NCBI GenBank assembly: GCA_013397115.1 | Contig: VWZW01004381.1 | Span: 1,057,267 to 1,121,266 of the forward strand | Reading direction: 5' to 3' | DNA length: 64,000 bases | From: Edolisoma coerulescens | Taxonomy: Eukaryota > Chordata > Aves > Passeriformes > Campephagidae | The notes under the pieces: model-generated | The model's input: the letters and a program-made list of their open reading frames with translations, nothing else | Told to the model about the DNA's origin: nothing | Database searches by the model: none | Program-made: the position numbers and the translations under genes | Part shown: piece after piece, positions 12,913 to 24,969 of the stretch | Position numbering within the stretch: the stretch's first letter is position 1 | Layout: each line of letters begins with the position of its first letter

Positions 12913-15407
12913 CCCAGCAAGGTGCCAGGTGATCCCAAAGCCCCGCAAGGTCCAGCCAGGCTGGGCTGGCAGTCAGGGTGAGCCCTGTGCCGGGCCTTGC
13001 TGCCCTGGCTTGGCCAGGGTCTGCCTCACTGGTAGGATGAGCATAAGTCAAGCCAAGGAAAGCCAAACCCTCATCAGAAGCTGGGAATGAGCATCCTCTG
13101 GGTGGCCCAAGGCTTTCTGTCCCCATGTGCTGCTGTTGGAGCTGCCCTGCTCCGGCCCTCCCTTCATGGAGCTGTTGTTTCCTGCAGAGGAAGTGGCAGT
13201 GTTTCTTATCTTGGCAGCTCCCTCCCTCCCAAGAGTTCAGGGCTGAGCAGGGTTGGAATAAGGTGGAAGGCAGGTTATGGATGCTCCAGTCATGACTGGG
13301 TGCTCCATCACCCAGCCCCTGCTCCCCACAGCCCCTGTGCAGGAGCTGTATTTTGGGGAGGTCTGCCAGCAGGGAGGGGCTGGGTTGTTGCTGGAACAAA
13401 ACTGGGGGGGTTGCAGCTCCGTGCCCAGCTCTTTCCACGTCTGATTTATGCCTGAACTGGGCAGAGCAGTGTCTGTGGGGTGAGACTCGTCTGGGAGGCT
13501 GCCGGGTGCTGGTGTGTCCCCCTGGGAGCTCCTGCTGCTCTGAGCTCAACCTCGCTGTCGCCAGGATCCCTGCAGGCATCCATCCATCTTTTCCTTGGAC
13601 TTTGGCTCTGCCCAGGCTGCCCTTGATCCCCAGCGCTGCTGTTTGTTCTTGTGCGAAAAGGCTCGTGGTTGATAAATGGTTTTTTCCTTGATTGGAAGTT
13701 TTCCAAATCATTGAGATTTTTCTGTGATGTGTTTTTGCCTGCTCTCCTCACCAGCTCTCGTCTTGTCTTCTGGTGGGAGGCAGCGCTCTGAGGCTTTCCG
13801 AGGGATCGGCTGTCCCAGGACAAATCCCGTGGGAGTTTCTTCACAACACAAACTAGGACTGGAGCAATGCAGGAGGAGGGAGAGAGGAAGGAGCAGTGGG
13901 GAGAGTCTGTGACTTCAGCAAGGGTTGGGATGGTCTCATTTCCCATTTTTATGGGGAAATTAGGCGAGTGTGTGAAATATTTTCCAGTGTGGTGCTTCTG
14001 GGAGGATTTCACCTGAGGGACGAAGAGCTGCTTAGAGGCTGGCTGGGAAAGGGGTCTTGATGGTGCCTGGTAATCTCCAGGGTCTTTCCCCTCGTGCCTT
14101 TTCCCTGACACTTTGGCACAAGTGCTGGAGGGTCAGCCCTGGGTGATGGGGTTAACAGAGCACCTGGCACAGGCAACATGTTTCCAAAATAGCAAATTGT
14201 CCCTGGAAACTGTGCCAGGGCTGCTGGCCTGTCCCCTGGCATGTCCTGTGTAGGGCTGCAGCTCGGGACCCTTCGGCAGAGCCGTTCCCTGGGAGCCCCA
14301 GCCACAGCGTCTCCTACCCCGGCGTGTCCTTCCCTCTGAACGTCCAGTTTGTTACACAAAGCCGGAGCTGCCTCAGGGAGCTGGAGCTCACCCTGCTCCT
14401 GCAGGCACTGCCTGGTGCCACCTCTGCTCCACGCTGTGCCCTTGCGGGTGAGGGCTCTGGGACGGCGCTGGCAGAGGGACCCCGGGCTGGCAGAGGGACC
14501 CCGGGGTGCAGGGGGGCACAGGGGATGCTGCTCAGGGGTGGATCCTGCCAGGTGCATCACCAGGACAAATCTGCGACCGACCTGGCTGCCGTTGGTTTGA
14601 ACAGGATCTGGAAAATAGGAACAATTTGTTCCTAAGGGGCGTCCCCTGAACAATTCCTCAGCAGGGTCTGTGCCTCTGCTCTCCATGGGATCAGGGGTGT
14701 CTGGTCAGGCTGGGGCAGCCAAGCTCCGTCCTTGGCTCAGCCTCAGGCCTGGTGTGTGCTCGGGACAAATCCTGGCTCCAGACAAACATCTGGGTGTGTG
14801 ACAGGGCCTCGTCTGCCACGGGAGCCGCTGGCCGTGGCTCTGCTGTTGTGCTTGCTGATAACCTGACCCACTGCCCACCCCCGGGTGCCCCACAGAGGGG
14901 CTGGTGGTGGGAGGGGGCTCTCCAGCGTTCCCTCCCTTTGCCCTGGGCTGCTGCTGCTTCCCTGGGCACCGCCTGGCTCCTGGTGCTGCCTGAGGGGTGT
15001 TTGTTTGGAGACTCTGTGCTGGGGGGTGAGAGCTGCTGGTGGCTTTTTGGGGAGGTCCTTTGGTGAGAAGTGGTGACGGAGAACATCCCTCCCCTGCCTG
15101 CGGCAGCCTGGGGTGTTTGATCCTCCCGCTGTGGTAGCAGGGAGCTCTTTAAAGCAGAGACAGCGAGGACCAAATAATGCTCGATTTTATTTTTCCTCTA
15201 TTTTAGAACAGCCTTAATGCCCATGGAACAGCTCCTGGTGGAGCCCGTGGCTCACAGGGTGGCTGCTGGGTGCTCAGCCCCACAGGCTGGGTGCTGTGGG
15301 AGGGTGCAGAGCGTGGGGGGCTGGGGTGGAGCGTGGGGACTGTGAGTCAGCACTGCCCGAGCAGATGGAGCTGCTGTGATAACGCTGCTGGGCTGGGCGA
15401 GCAGAGC

Positions 15408-15532
15408 TGGGGGGTACTGGGAGGGGTTGGGGGGTGCTGGGCTGGGCTGGGGGGTGCTGGGAGATGCTGGGGGATGCTGGGCTGTGCTGGGTTGTGCTGG
15501 GGGGTGCTGGGGGGTACTGGGGGGTGCAGGCT
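15408..15532 (+). repeat. G-rich minisatellite (GGGGTGCTGG-type, about 10 bp)
   Basis: About a dozen imperfect units of ggggtgctgg / ggggtactgg / gggatgctgg. Many G4 runs make G-quadruplex formation on this strand plausible. Confidence 0.85.
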
Positions 15533-15837
15533 CCAGCCCCCGTGGCCCCTCTGAACCCCCCTCAGCTGCAGAGGTCTGGGGACACGCTGCTCTTACTGGG
15601 AGGCCTGGGAGAATCCCAACCCAAGGGAACCCCTGCCCTGTGTCAGAGCTGTGGTGCTGAGCCTGTGTCATGCAGCAGGAGGAAGGGGTTGAAATAACAA
15701 GACCAGTCCAATCAGCCGCTCTCCTGTGCTGGAGGCAGGGGGAGCAGCTTCAGCAGCCCCAGCTCCCCGTGGTGTTTTCTGGCTTCCCACCATGCAGGAG
15801 CAGGAAATATGCTGGATAATGTTTGTCTGGATAAGTT

Positions 15838-16006
15838 CACAGAATCCCAAAATGGTTTGGGCTGGGAGGGACCTTAAAGCTCATCCAGTTCCAACCCCCT
15901 GCCATGGGCAGGGATGCCTTCCACTATCCCAGGTTGCTCCAAGCCCTGTCCAACCTGGCCTTGGACACTTGCAGGGATCCAGGGGCAGCCACAGCTTCTC
16001 TGGGCA
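15838..16006 (-). repeat. CR1 LINE 3' fragment, antisense
   Basis: 'agaatcccaaaatggtttgg' to 'cacagcttctctgggcac'; near consensus. Confidence 0.92.
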
Positions 16007-19000
16007 CTCTGTTGGTTGGGGGGCTCCTGTGTGTTGACCAGGTGGAAGTGGAGGTGCTGAAGGACAACCTGTGCTGGGCTCCAGCCCTCCAGTGGCCACT
16101 GGAGCCCAGCAGCATCCTGGTGACTGCCCAGCTGGGACAGAACCTGGTGTGCAACAGGAGAGAGAGGCCAGAGATGGACAGAAAATTGTCTTGAGATTGT
16201 CTGACTGCTCTGTTTGCTCGGTGGTGTGGACAGGAGGTGTGTTATGGCAGGAGCTGTTTGTGCCTGGGCTTAAAGTGCTGCCAGGGCAAGTTTGGATCGG
16301 GAGGGATCTTTCAAACCATCTGGTTCAAGTTCATGCCATGGGTTCCTGTGCCTGGTCACCAGGGAAATGCTGTGCTGGTGGTGTGGCCACAGAGGGGACA
16401 CGGTCAGTGGTTGGTGTTGGAAACCCAGGGCTGTGCACAACAACACAATTGCAACACTGAATAAATCCTCTGTAGGCAGCTTCACCTTACCAGGGCCCTG
16501 GCTAATTGATGCTTTCACTTGTAGTTAAATGGAGCTGTTCACATTCCTGGCTGTTCAAGAAACCCTTCAAACATCGCTCGGTGTACAGAGAACAAACCCT
16601 CCTAAGATGCTGCCAGCTCAAAATAAGCCTGAGGCAGCAGCAGGGAAGTCATTACTCTTCATATCGGACACAAAAAAAATGTTTCTGTTGTATTCATGAT
16701 TATTTTTGTTTTCTGCACTTCCTGGAAAGCAAAGGGACCATGCAGTGTTCTGGGTTTTTTTAGAAATGCAGAGGGGAGCAGGATTACAGCCCGTGCTCTC
16801 TGGCAGTGTATAAATGGCTCCCAGCCCTTGCTGCGCAGCAACTCTGCGTTCATGGTCTGCTCTTAATGGTGTCTTGTTCAAAGAGCTTAAATTGTTCCCT
16901 TTTGTGGCGCTGGTATTGGACTCCAGCTCTTGGCTCACTGGTCACAAGTTTCTGGAGGGAAGGTGAGGGCTCTGGAAGGGAAAGAACCCTTTGGAAGGGC
17001 TCCCTAATCCCCTCACCTTAGCGGGGTGTCCCTGTCCCCAGGCTGGAGCCACCTCTGTGGCTGTTCACTCTGGCTCTGGCCACCACTGGGGTGTTTGTGG
17101 CACCAGTGCTGGGAGAACTGGGTGGGCACCAGCTGCAGGCAGAGCTGGAATTTGGACCCTTTGGGTGCTGAAAAACTCTTCACCAACCTGATGCTCCTGA
17201 GCCTCCTCACCTGTTTGGAGGTGCAGGCGGTGTTCTCTGGGCAATGCCACTTGGTATCTGCTTTTGGAAATAAGACAGTGCTCAGAATATTAAAAATTAA
17301 GGGGGAAGGGGAGGGATGCGAGGAAGAAAACGGGAGTGAAGTTCCCCTCTCTGTCTTGGAGATAAGCTACAAAATCCAGCTTTAACTGAGTTACATTATT
17401 AGCACTTTGGGGACTGGGTTTTTATCTGCCTTGAACAGGATTAATACGCTGTGACAAAAAAGAATGGCTTCAAAGCAGGCGAGCAGGCATCTTCTGGGGA
17501 TCAGAGCTGCAAGAGCCAAAGCTGAGCTGGTGGTGGGTTATCTGTGCTGGGACTGCCCTCTCCTAATGCCTGACCTCTCCTCTGGGCTGCACCGATCCTG
17601 CCGGGATACCTTTCCATATTTCTCCCTCCTCTCAAGAGCCTGACCCGGAGTTTCAATTACAATATTAAATTACCAGGTCACCAGAGTCAAAGTAGGCTGC
17701 CAAGTTTTTAATGATCTTCTCTTTCTTCTCGTGTGGAGGTTTGGTTTTTTTTCCGAGCCTCCTTTCCATCTCTGCACTTTTAATTGAGACCATCTGTAAT
17801 TTAACACATCGCCACAGCGCGCGGCGAGTTGTGTAACTGGTGCAGGGTTTTAGGAGGACTCGGTGCTCATCCTCAGGGACTGCAGCAGCTTTCCACTGTC
17901 TTCCAGCGCCTTCGTAAGAAATCCAGAACTAATTGCCAAGACTGTTTAATCTGCTCCCTCGGGGCTTTGATTAATCACAGAGTACTTATTTTTCATCTCT
18001 CGCTGGTGGAGATGCTGAGGGTGTCGTTGGGGGGCTGGGGCTGGTCCTCAAGCTGGTGTGTGGGTGCTTGTGAGTGAAGCTGGCTGCAGCCACCAGAGAT
18101 GTCCTCAGGGATGTCCCCAGGGACCCAGGCCCCAGCCCCTTGCAAAGGCACTGGGCTCAGAGGGGGCTGCAGAGTGTCCTCGATGCCTGTCCCCATTTGT
18201 CTAAGGTACGCACCGAGGCTGTCCATCGATTCTGCATCTCAGAAGCTTCTCCTCTGCCTGACCTTGGCCAGCACCTGGCTGTTCCTCCTCCAGTGCCTGT
18301 GATCCCCAAATCATCAGTGTCCCTGCTTGCCTTGACCATAGTGGCCCCATGTCTGGGGCTGTCCCCTGCAGCCCAGCGTGTCCTCCTCACCGTGCCAACC
18401 TTCCCTCCACGCGGGATCACAGGGCTCATAATCCAGGCTTTTAAGAAACAAGTTAGAGTGGATTGTTAACGTGGAAAGAACCAAATTCCAAGTTGAAAAA
18501 TTAGCTATTATTGTTGCTGCAGAGTGTGACCTGGCTGTAATTAAGGACTGGGGGAAGCATGTTCCCCTGCCATTGCTGCAGGGCTCCTGTCAGGGCAGGA
18601 GCGTGGGAGCACTCGGCTGGGGCTTCCCTGCCCCGTGTGTGGGTCTGTGCAGGGACAAAGGTGCCTGCAGGAGAGCAGTGCCCACTTCCTTTCCCTGGCT
18701 TTGAGCTTCCCTGCTGGCCCTGGCTGTGTCCTGGGGGCAGCAGGATTTGGGGAGTGGGCGAATGGGGGAACGTGTTGTCTGCATGCCTCGGGGCCACTCC
18801 CATGCTGCAAAGAGCCCCTCTGAGGGTTCTCCAGGAGCTGCTGTTGGTCTCTCCATAGCGTGTTTTGTGGTGGGACTTGGCTGTGCACCAGCATGGTCCA
18901 GGGACAGGCACAGGGCAGGGGAAGAGCTGTTCCCCCGGGATGTCTTTGGATGTTGGGATGCTCTGCCTGCTGCTCCCAAGCAGCTTTTTTGACCCAAGCA

Positions 19001-22000
19001 ATTTGGAGAGGAAGCAGGAGCTGGACTTCTGCCATGTCCTGGGTGGAGGAACTCACCCTCTGCCACATCCGAATGTGCCACAGGTTCCTGTGCCAGCAAG
19101 AGCCACAAAATGTGGGCCAGCTGCATCCCTCGTGCTGCTTCCTGGAGCAGCCCCTCTGCCTGGGCAGCCCTGTCCTAGAGCCTGGACGTGGCTCTAGGTG
19201 TTGCTCTGGCACATGCGGTGGGAGAATGAAGATCTCTCCCTGATCCAAGCTCTGCTGCTGTCATCGTCCCCGTCCCCACCCACTCCTCTTCCACTGCCGG
19301 GGATGATTGATGCTCCTCATCCCGCCTGGCTCCAGCACATTCATTGTCATGCAGGGGATGTTGTCAATTCATTATGGTATTTCATGGAAAACTGCAGGCG
19401 GTTTTGGGTGTTTTGTTCATGAAGTCCTTCTAAAAGCACGTGGCTGGGCTCAAAATACTCAACCCCTTTCAATGAAAAAAGAGGAATGTTAAAGATGTCC
19501 CTTTCAGAAGCACAGGCAGAGCAGCCTCCCTCCCCCTCCTCCCCAGCTGCTGGGGCTGGTTCTGCTGTTGGACGCTGTGGGCACTGGATTCACAGGAGTT
19601 TTGTTGACAAGGTCTTACCCAAGAAGCTGCAGGTGCCACTTGTACCCAGCTCTGACGGCAGAATGCTGCTGCAGCTTGTTGTTGGATGGTGGAATTCCCT
19701 GGAAGCTGGGTTGGGACTGCAGGGAGGTGGGGGAAGGTGTCTGACCCTGCATCTCTGGGGTCTCTCCACCCTCCAGATGCACAGGGAGCACCAAGGCTCC
19801 CATTTCCCCTTCTGCAAAGCTCCATTTGCTTTGTATTCTTTGCATTTTCCTAAACCCCCAAATCTCACAGGGGAACGAGCTCGGGAGCACCGCTCACACT
19901 GGATGGAGACACAGCCTGCTGCTCCCCAGGGCTGTGCTGGGGGCTCTGAACCCCAGGTGCCTTTCAGGGGGTGGCACTGCAGCATGAGGAGAAATCAGCT
20001 GCTCAAGTGATGCCCTGGGGAGCTGTGGATGCTGCTGGGACCGTCTGGGGGCTGTGCTGGGGTCTGAGCCTGCGGGGGGATATGGGGACAACTGAGTGTG
20101 CTTTGAGCTGCCAGCACATCCTGCCCCTCCCGAGGGCCTGGGGGTGTCCCCACTGGTCGGGGCACAGCCCTGTTGGTCCCTGAGCTGGTTCCTCCCGGCA
20201 CAGCCGCGGTGGCCGCTCGGTCCCTGCGCCGGCCGGGCCACACGGGGCTGAATTATTCAGCCTGAAAGTGAATCTCTGTTACAGCTCAGGATGGCAGAAA
20301 TGCTGATGAAGTATTTAAATTCTGAGCCGATTTTCTCGCAGCCGGGACAGGCTCGCTAATGTAAAATTAATGTCTTTGTGTCTCTGGAAATAGCTGCAGC
20401 CCCGTGTGGGGGCGCGGGGCAGCGGGTGCAGGCTGGGGAGATGGGGCCCTTCTGCAGCATCCTGGGGCTCTTGCTCAAGAGTTGAAGTTGCCCCCCTTCC
20501 CCTCCCAAAGAGCAAACAGGCAGAAGAGTGAGGGATTGGTTTTCCCAGAGAACTGGGAGTTTTCCCTGTAGAGTCAATGGGAGATGAGAGCAAAAAGCCT
20601 GAGCCTGGGTTTTTGGGCAGATGAGGAGCCTAAATAAATGAAGATATTTCAGTTTGCCCTTTTCCTAACAGGGATTTGCACAGAACAGGATGCTCTTCAG
20701 GCATGTAATTCCCATCACTGAGCTCCTCACTGGAAAGGCCTCGGGGGGCCGGGAAGAGCTGGAACATCCTCTCTCCCTTCAAAATGAGATATGGCATTGG
20801 AAGGGATTTGGGGAGGCCCTGATCCCACACGTATTTGTGTCCATGCTCCATCAGTCTCCAGAAGCCAGCCTGGGCTGAGGAGTGCTGAGCCTGTTGTGTA
20901 GGGTCTCGTGTGGTCCCTGCTCCAGGCACTGCTGCTGGAATCTCCCGGAGAGCAGAAGGGACAGTGCCAATTGCTCTTGTGATGGCTGGAAGATTGTATA
21001 ACTTTAAAAAGATACATCCTGCTGCTTTTGCTTCAGAAACCCCAGGAAATGCAGTTTTATCTTCCTGGAACTTGATGACACCTCTCTCGGCACTGGTTTG
21101 CCAGGCTAGGCCCCCTTGGGGCTGTGACGGAGGTTTGTGTGTCCCGCTGGTGCAGGATTAACTGGGCTGGGGAAGAATCACTCCTCGGGATTGAAATCTT
21201 TGTAGCTGTTCAGGCAATCAGAGCCTTCTAAAGAAATGAGCTGGGGAGACCTCACAGAAGAGGAGCCTCATGTACTCTCCATTTTCCCTCCTTTCCTTAA
21301 GGAAAATGTCTCTTCTTTTCTTTTCTGTAAAAAACCCAAACCAGGCAGAAATGCCTTTTCACCCTCCTTACCCCTGCACCCCCCTTCATCCTTCACCTGA
21401 AAGCCGTGGCCTCTCCTCCTCTCCTGGTTCCCAATGGCCTCTGTCCTCTCCCTTAACCTCCCTGCTCATCCCGATGCCGGGATGCTGCTGTACTGGGGCT
21501 GTGTGCCCAGTGGGGCAAACCAGCAAAATTCCAGTGTCTTCCAGGAGACAGAAGTTTCTCCTCATTCCTTGGGGTTGCTGTGCTGTGGTGGAGCAGAAAC
21601 AGACCCAGGGAGGGAGGGCAGGGCCCTTGGTGTCCCTCCCTGTGTCCTCCAGCCAAGGAGCGCCCAGTGCACGAGCCCAGACCTGCGGTAGCCCCCCAAC
21701 ATCCCCATCCCTGGAGCTGTTCCTGGTGCTGCCCAAAAATCCCTGTGGATCATGGTTATTTTTACTGTGTCTCTCTGGAGCTGACACTGGGAAAACCACT
21801 GAAGTCCGGGGAGCTGAAGATTGTTGTGCTGTAAGAACCCCAGAAAGCTTTTAACCAAAGCTGGGGATTAAATCCAAAGAGCGCAAATTTTAGCTCAGCT
21901 TCTCTCTCTGTGTGCTCTAAGTGATTAAAAGCTGTAAAGCGCTGTCAGAAATTCAGGACTTCCCCTCCTGGAGCCCTTCTTTCCCCTTATTTTATGATTA

Positions 22001-22623
22001 CCATGCTTCACTGCCTCTGTTTGATGTCGTGAGTCTGATTTTTTACCATGGAATGGAAAGTCGTGGGCAGCTCTGGCTGGGGCATATTTTGGTCCCTCAC
22101 CAGGGCCGGGCCGGTGCCTCTGACCCCAGGGGTTTGCCCAGCGTAGGTGGAGCAGCACAAAGCTCCTTTAAAAAGTCCTTTTTTTTGGTGTTGTTCTGTT
22201 TTCTCCAGTTTTGCTAATCTGAATTCCAAGCTGTTTCCTAAAGCTGTTGTTCGTTGGGAAGTGGAGTCGTTATCCAAATGAGAATATCCACAGGTTGGAA
22301 GGGAGCAGCTACACACTGAGATATGCTTGAAATAATCTTTGAGCTTCCCTGATACTGGAGCCATCTGCCAAAGCTCAGCTCCGTCAGCTCCCTGGGGATG
22401 GTTGAACTCCTCCCTGGCTTTGATTTTTAGATGAATCTTGCTTGAACCTTCTTCTGTCTCTGTTAACTCTCCATCTGTCTCCCTTACTTGACATGCTGTA
22501 TCCAAGACTGTTCCTGGTGCTTCCAGACCTCTCCCTGGCCTGACGGAGGGGAACAAAGGCTTCTCTTCAGTGGGAATGTGTGTTCTGGGAAGGGGTGGAC
22601 TCAGGAGGCATCAGAGGTGGCAT

Positions 22624-22700
22624 CCCTGAATTATTCATTTCGTGAAGGACTTGGGAAAATTGATTATTCCCTTCTTCAGAACATTGGGACGAGGAGTTCA
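22624..22700. repeat. 77-bp repeated element, copy A
   Basis: It begins 'ccctgaattattcatttcg' and ends 'gggacgaggagttca'. It matches 28210-28286 at 72 of 77 positions by my count, with no gap. It is not CR1-like, and its nature is unknown. Confidence 0.85.
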
Positions 22701-23805
22701 TGCAATGAAATTAGAGCAACAAATGGAGACCAAGTGGAAGGCAGGGCTGCTCCGTGGGCTGCCAGGCAGAGTTCATTCCTGCAGGAAGCCGTTTGTCACG
22801 GTGCTGGGCTCTGGGGAGGGCTGGATACCTTCCTGCAGCTAAGGATGTTCCATGTGGGAGATGGGGCAAATCCGATCCCATGTGCCGGGCTGGGAGCGAG
22901 CAGGGGCACCAGAGCATTTGTCACCCCGAGCCAGCCCTGCTCCTCCACATGCCGCGGATGCCTCGGGTTCGTGCTCTCCCTTGGCTGTCCAGGATGGGCT
23001 CAGCAGTCTCGGGAGTTTGCCAATAAAACACTGACCTGAGCCTTTCCTGGGATTTCATATTCCTGGGAATACCTGTGCTTGTGTTGGGCTGGCTCCCAGG
23101 GTAGCCTGGTGCCAGTGTAAGGAGCTTAAAGCTTTGATAAAGGGCTTTTCCTGGGCAGAAACTCTGGCCTGGGGAGGATTTTGTATTCTGAGAGCAAATC
23201 TTTGGGCATTGTTGTATCTTTGGGCAAAGTGCCCGAGTGTGTGAGGGGAGAGGGAGCGTGTGAGGTGAGAGATGGCAGGGAAACGCTCCTGAGCTTGTTC
23301 ACATGGTGTAAACAGGAGAGGAGGGAATATCCTGCGGGAGCGAGGAGCATGTGCAGGGCTGGGCTGGGAATGCTGCTCCCGGGATCGGCAGCTGTCGGAG
23401 CCGCTGCCGAGGACTCGCCGCAGCTTCTGCTGCTGCTGCAGGAATTTGCAGCGTTGTTCCAAACCATGCAGGCAGCCAACTGCTCCCGGTCCCACGCTGC
23501 TGCTTAAAGCTGGAATTCTGCAGCCTGTCCCGCTGCCTCCCGGGGAACACCCTGAACCTTTGGCAGCTGGAGCTGGGGACGCTCTGCTGAGCTGCCCCAC
23601 GGGTCCCTTCCCCAGGACAAACCCTTCCCGTGATGGAGCTGCAGCCAGACGTGTGCTCTGCAACCTTCAAACGCCTGGAACACATTTTGATGTGGTTTTT
23701 CTGATTGGCAGCTTCTGGAATCAGTAGGGAATCAGCAGGGAAACTGCTTTATGGTTTTTCTGGAGGGTTTTTGAGCAGTGGTTTAAGCCAAGACGCCTTT
23801 CTATG

Positions 23806-23834
23806 TGTGTGTGTATATATATATATATTTAAGC
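23806..23834. repeat. (TG)n(TA)n microsatellite
   Basis: An alternating purine-pyrimidine run, gtgtgtgtgt followed by atatatatatat. Confidence 0.9.
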
Positions 23835-24787
23835 AATACTGTGTTAGCATTTTCTAGCATTTTCTCTCTTTTCATCCTCCACAGTAAGACTGTTTCCTAG
23901 GGTTTGTGAATGCCCTGTTGCTGTTGTGGTTTCTTAGCTCTCAAACCCAACCTTCCAGGAGATCTTTCTTCCCAGGACTGTGTCAGGATCCCAGGGAATA
24001 GAGGTGTGTGACCTTGCCCTGATGTTTTGGTGCAAATCTTTTCAGACCTGAGAGACCGGGGCTGCTGTGAAAAATGTGCGTTCCAGCAAATCTCTTAAGG
24101 CTGTGGAGAACTGCTGAGCTCAGAGCTCGGGGCTCTGCCTCTTGCCTTCCATCGGGTTTGTATCCTTCACTTCTCCCAGGACAGGGATGTCTCCCTGGAG
24201 CTGGCTCTGAAGGAGAGTTTAGGGCCAGGAAACACTCCTGCGTTATGCAGTAAGGAATGGGAAAGGTTAATCTTTCATTCTTGTTGTGTACAAATGACTT
24301 GGGATGTTTGTAGCTCACCAGTGGGATTTGATAACTTTATTATCCAAATAATAAGATTTACAATTTAACTGTCTAATTAGCAACCTGGGAAAGCTGCTGC
24401 TCGTGCTGGGGTTTCTAAACTGACAAAGACATGGGCTTAAACTGCTGAAGTGTGATGACAGCAGGAGGGCACGGCAGTGGAAAGATCTATGCAACCTCCT
24501 CATCCATTGGGCTGGTCACATTTAGGAGCTGAGACAGGATTGCTGACATGAGATCCTGCTCCTGATTCATTCTATTGGCCCTATTTTCCTTTTGCATGGA
24601 TGGAGCGTTCACCTAAGCGTGCGGGAAGCGTTCCAGTGGATCGTTCTGAGGCTTGTGGACCTTCCTTTGAAGCAGTGGATGCAAAGCCCCCACCAGTGCC
24701 GTGGGCAGGGAGCTCTGGTTTGCCTCGGATGTGTAGGGAAGCGTTCTGCTTGCCCATCTTCCCATGGATTATCCTTACCATAGATTA

Positions 24788-24969
24788 GAATCACAAAATC
24801 CCAGAATGGTTTGGGTGGGAAGGGGCCTTGAAGCCCATCCAGTCCCACCCTGCCATGGGCAGGGACACCTCCCACTGTCCCAGGTTGTTCCAAGCCCCGT
24901 CCAGCTTGGCCTTGGACACTGCCAGGGATGGCCTTTAAGGTCCCTTCCCACCCAAACCATTCCATGATA
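24788..24969. repeat. Foldback CR1: antisense fragment joined to a short sense tail
   Basis: It starts as an antisense CR1 ('agaatggtttgggtgggaag') and ends in a sense CR1 tail ('cttcccacccaaaccattcc'), so the two ends are inverted repeats of about 30 bp. Confidence 0.8.

Noticed and set aside
12608..13711. 367-codon antisense open frame
   Set aside because: Ser/Pro/Gly/His-rich with no family resemblance. It overlaps the CT-rich tract and is expected by chance in stop-poor GC-rich sequence.
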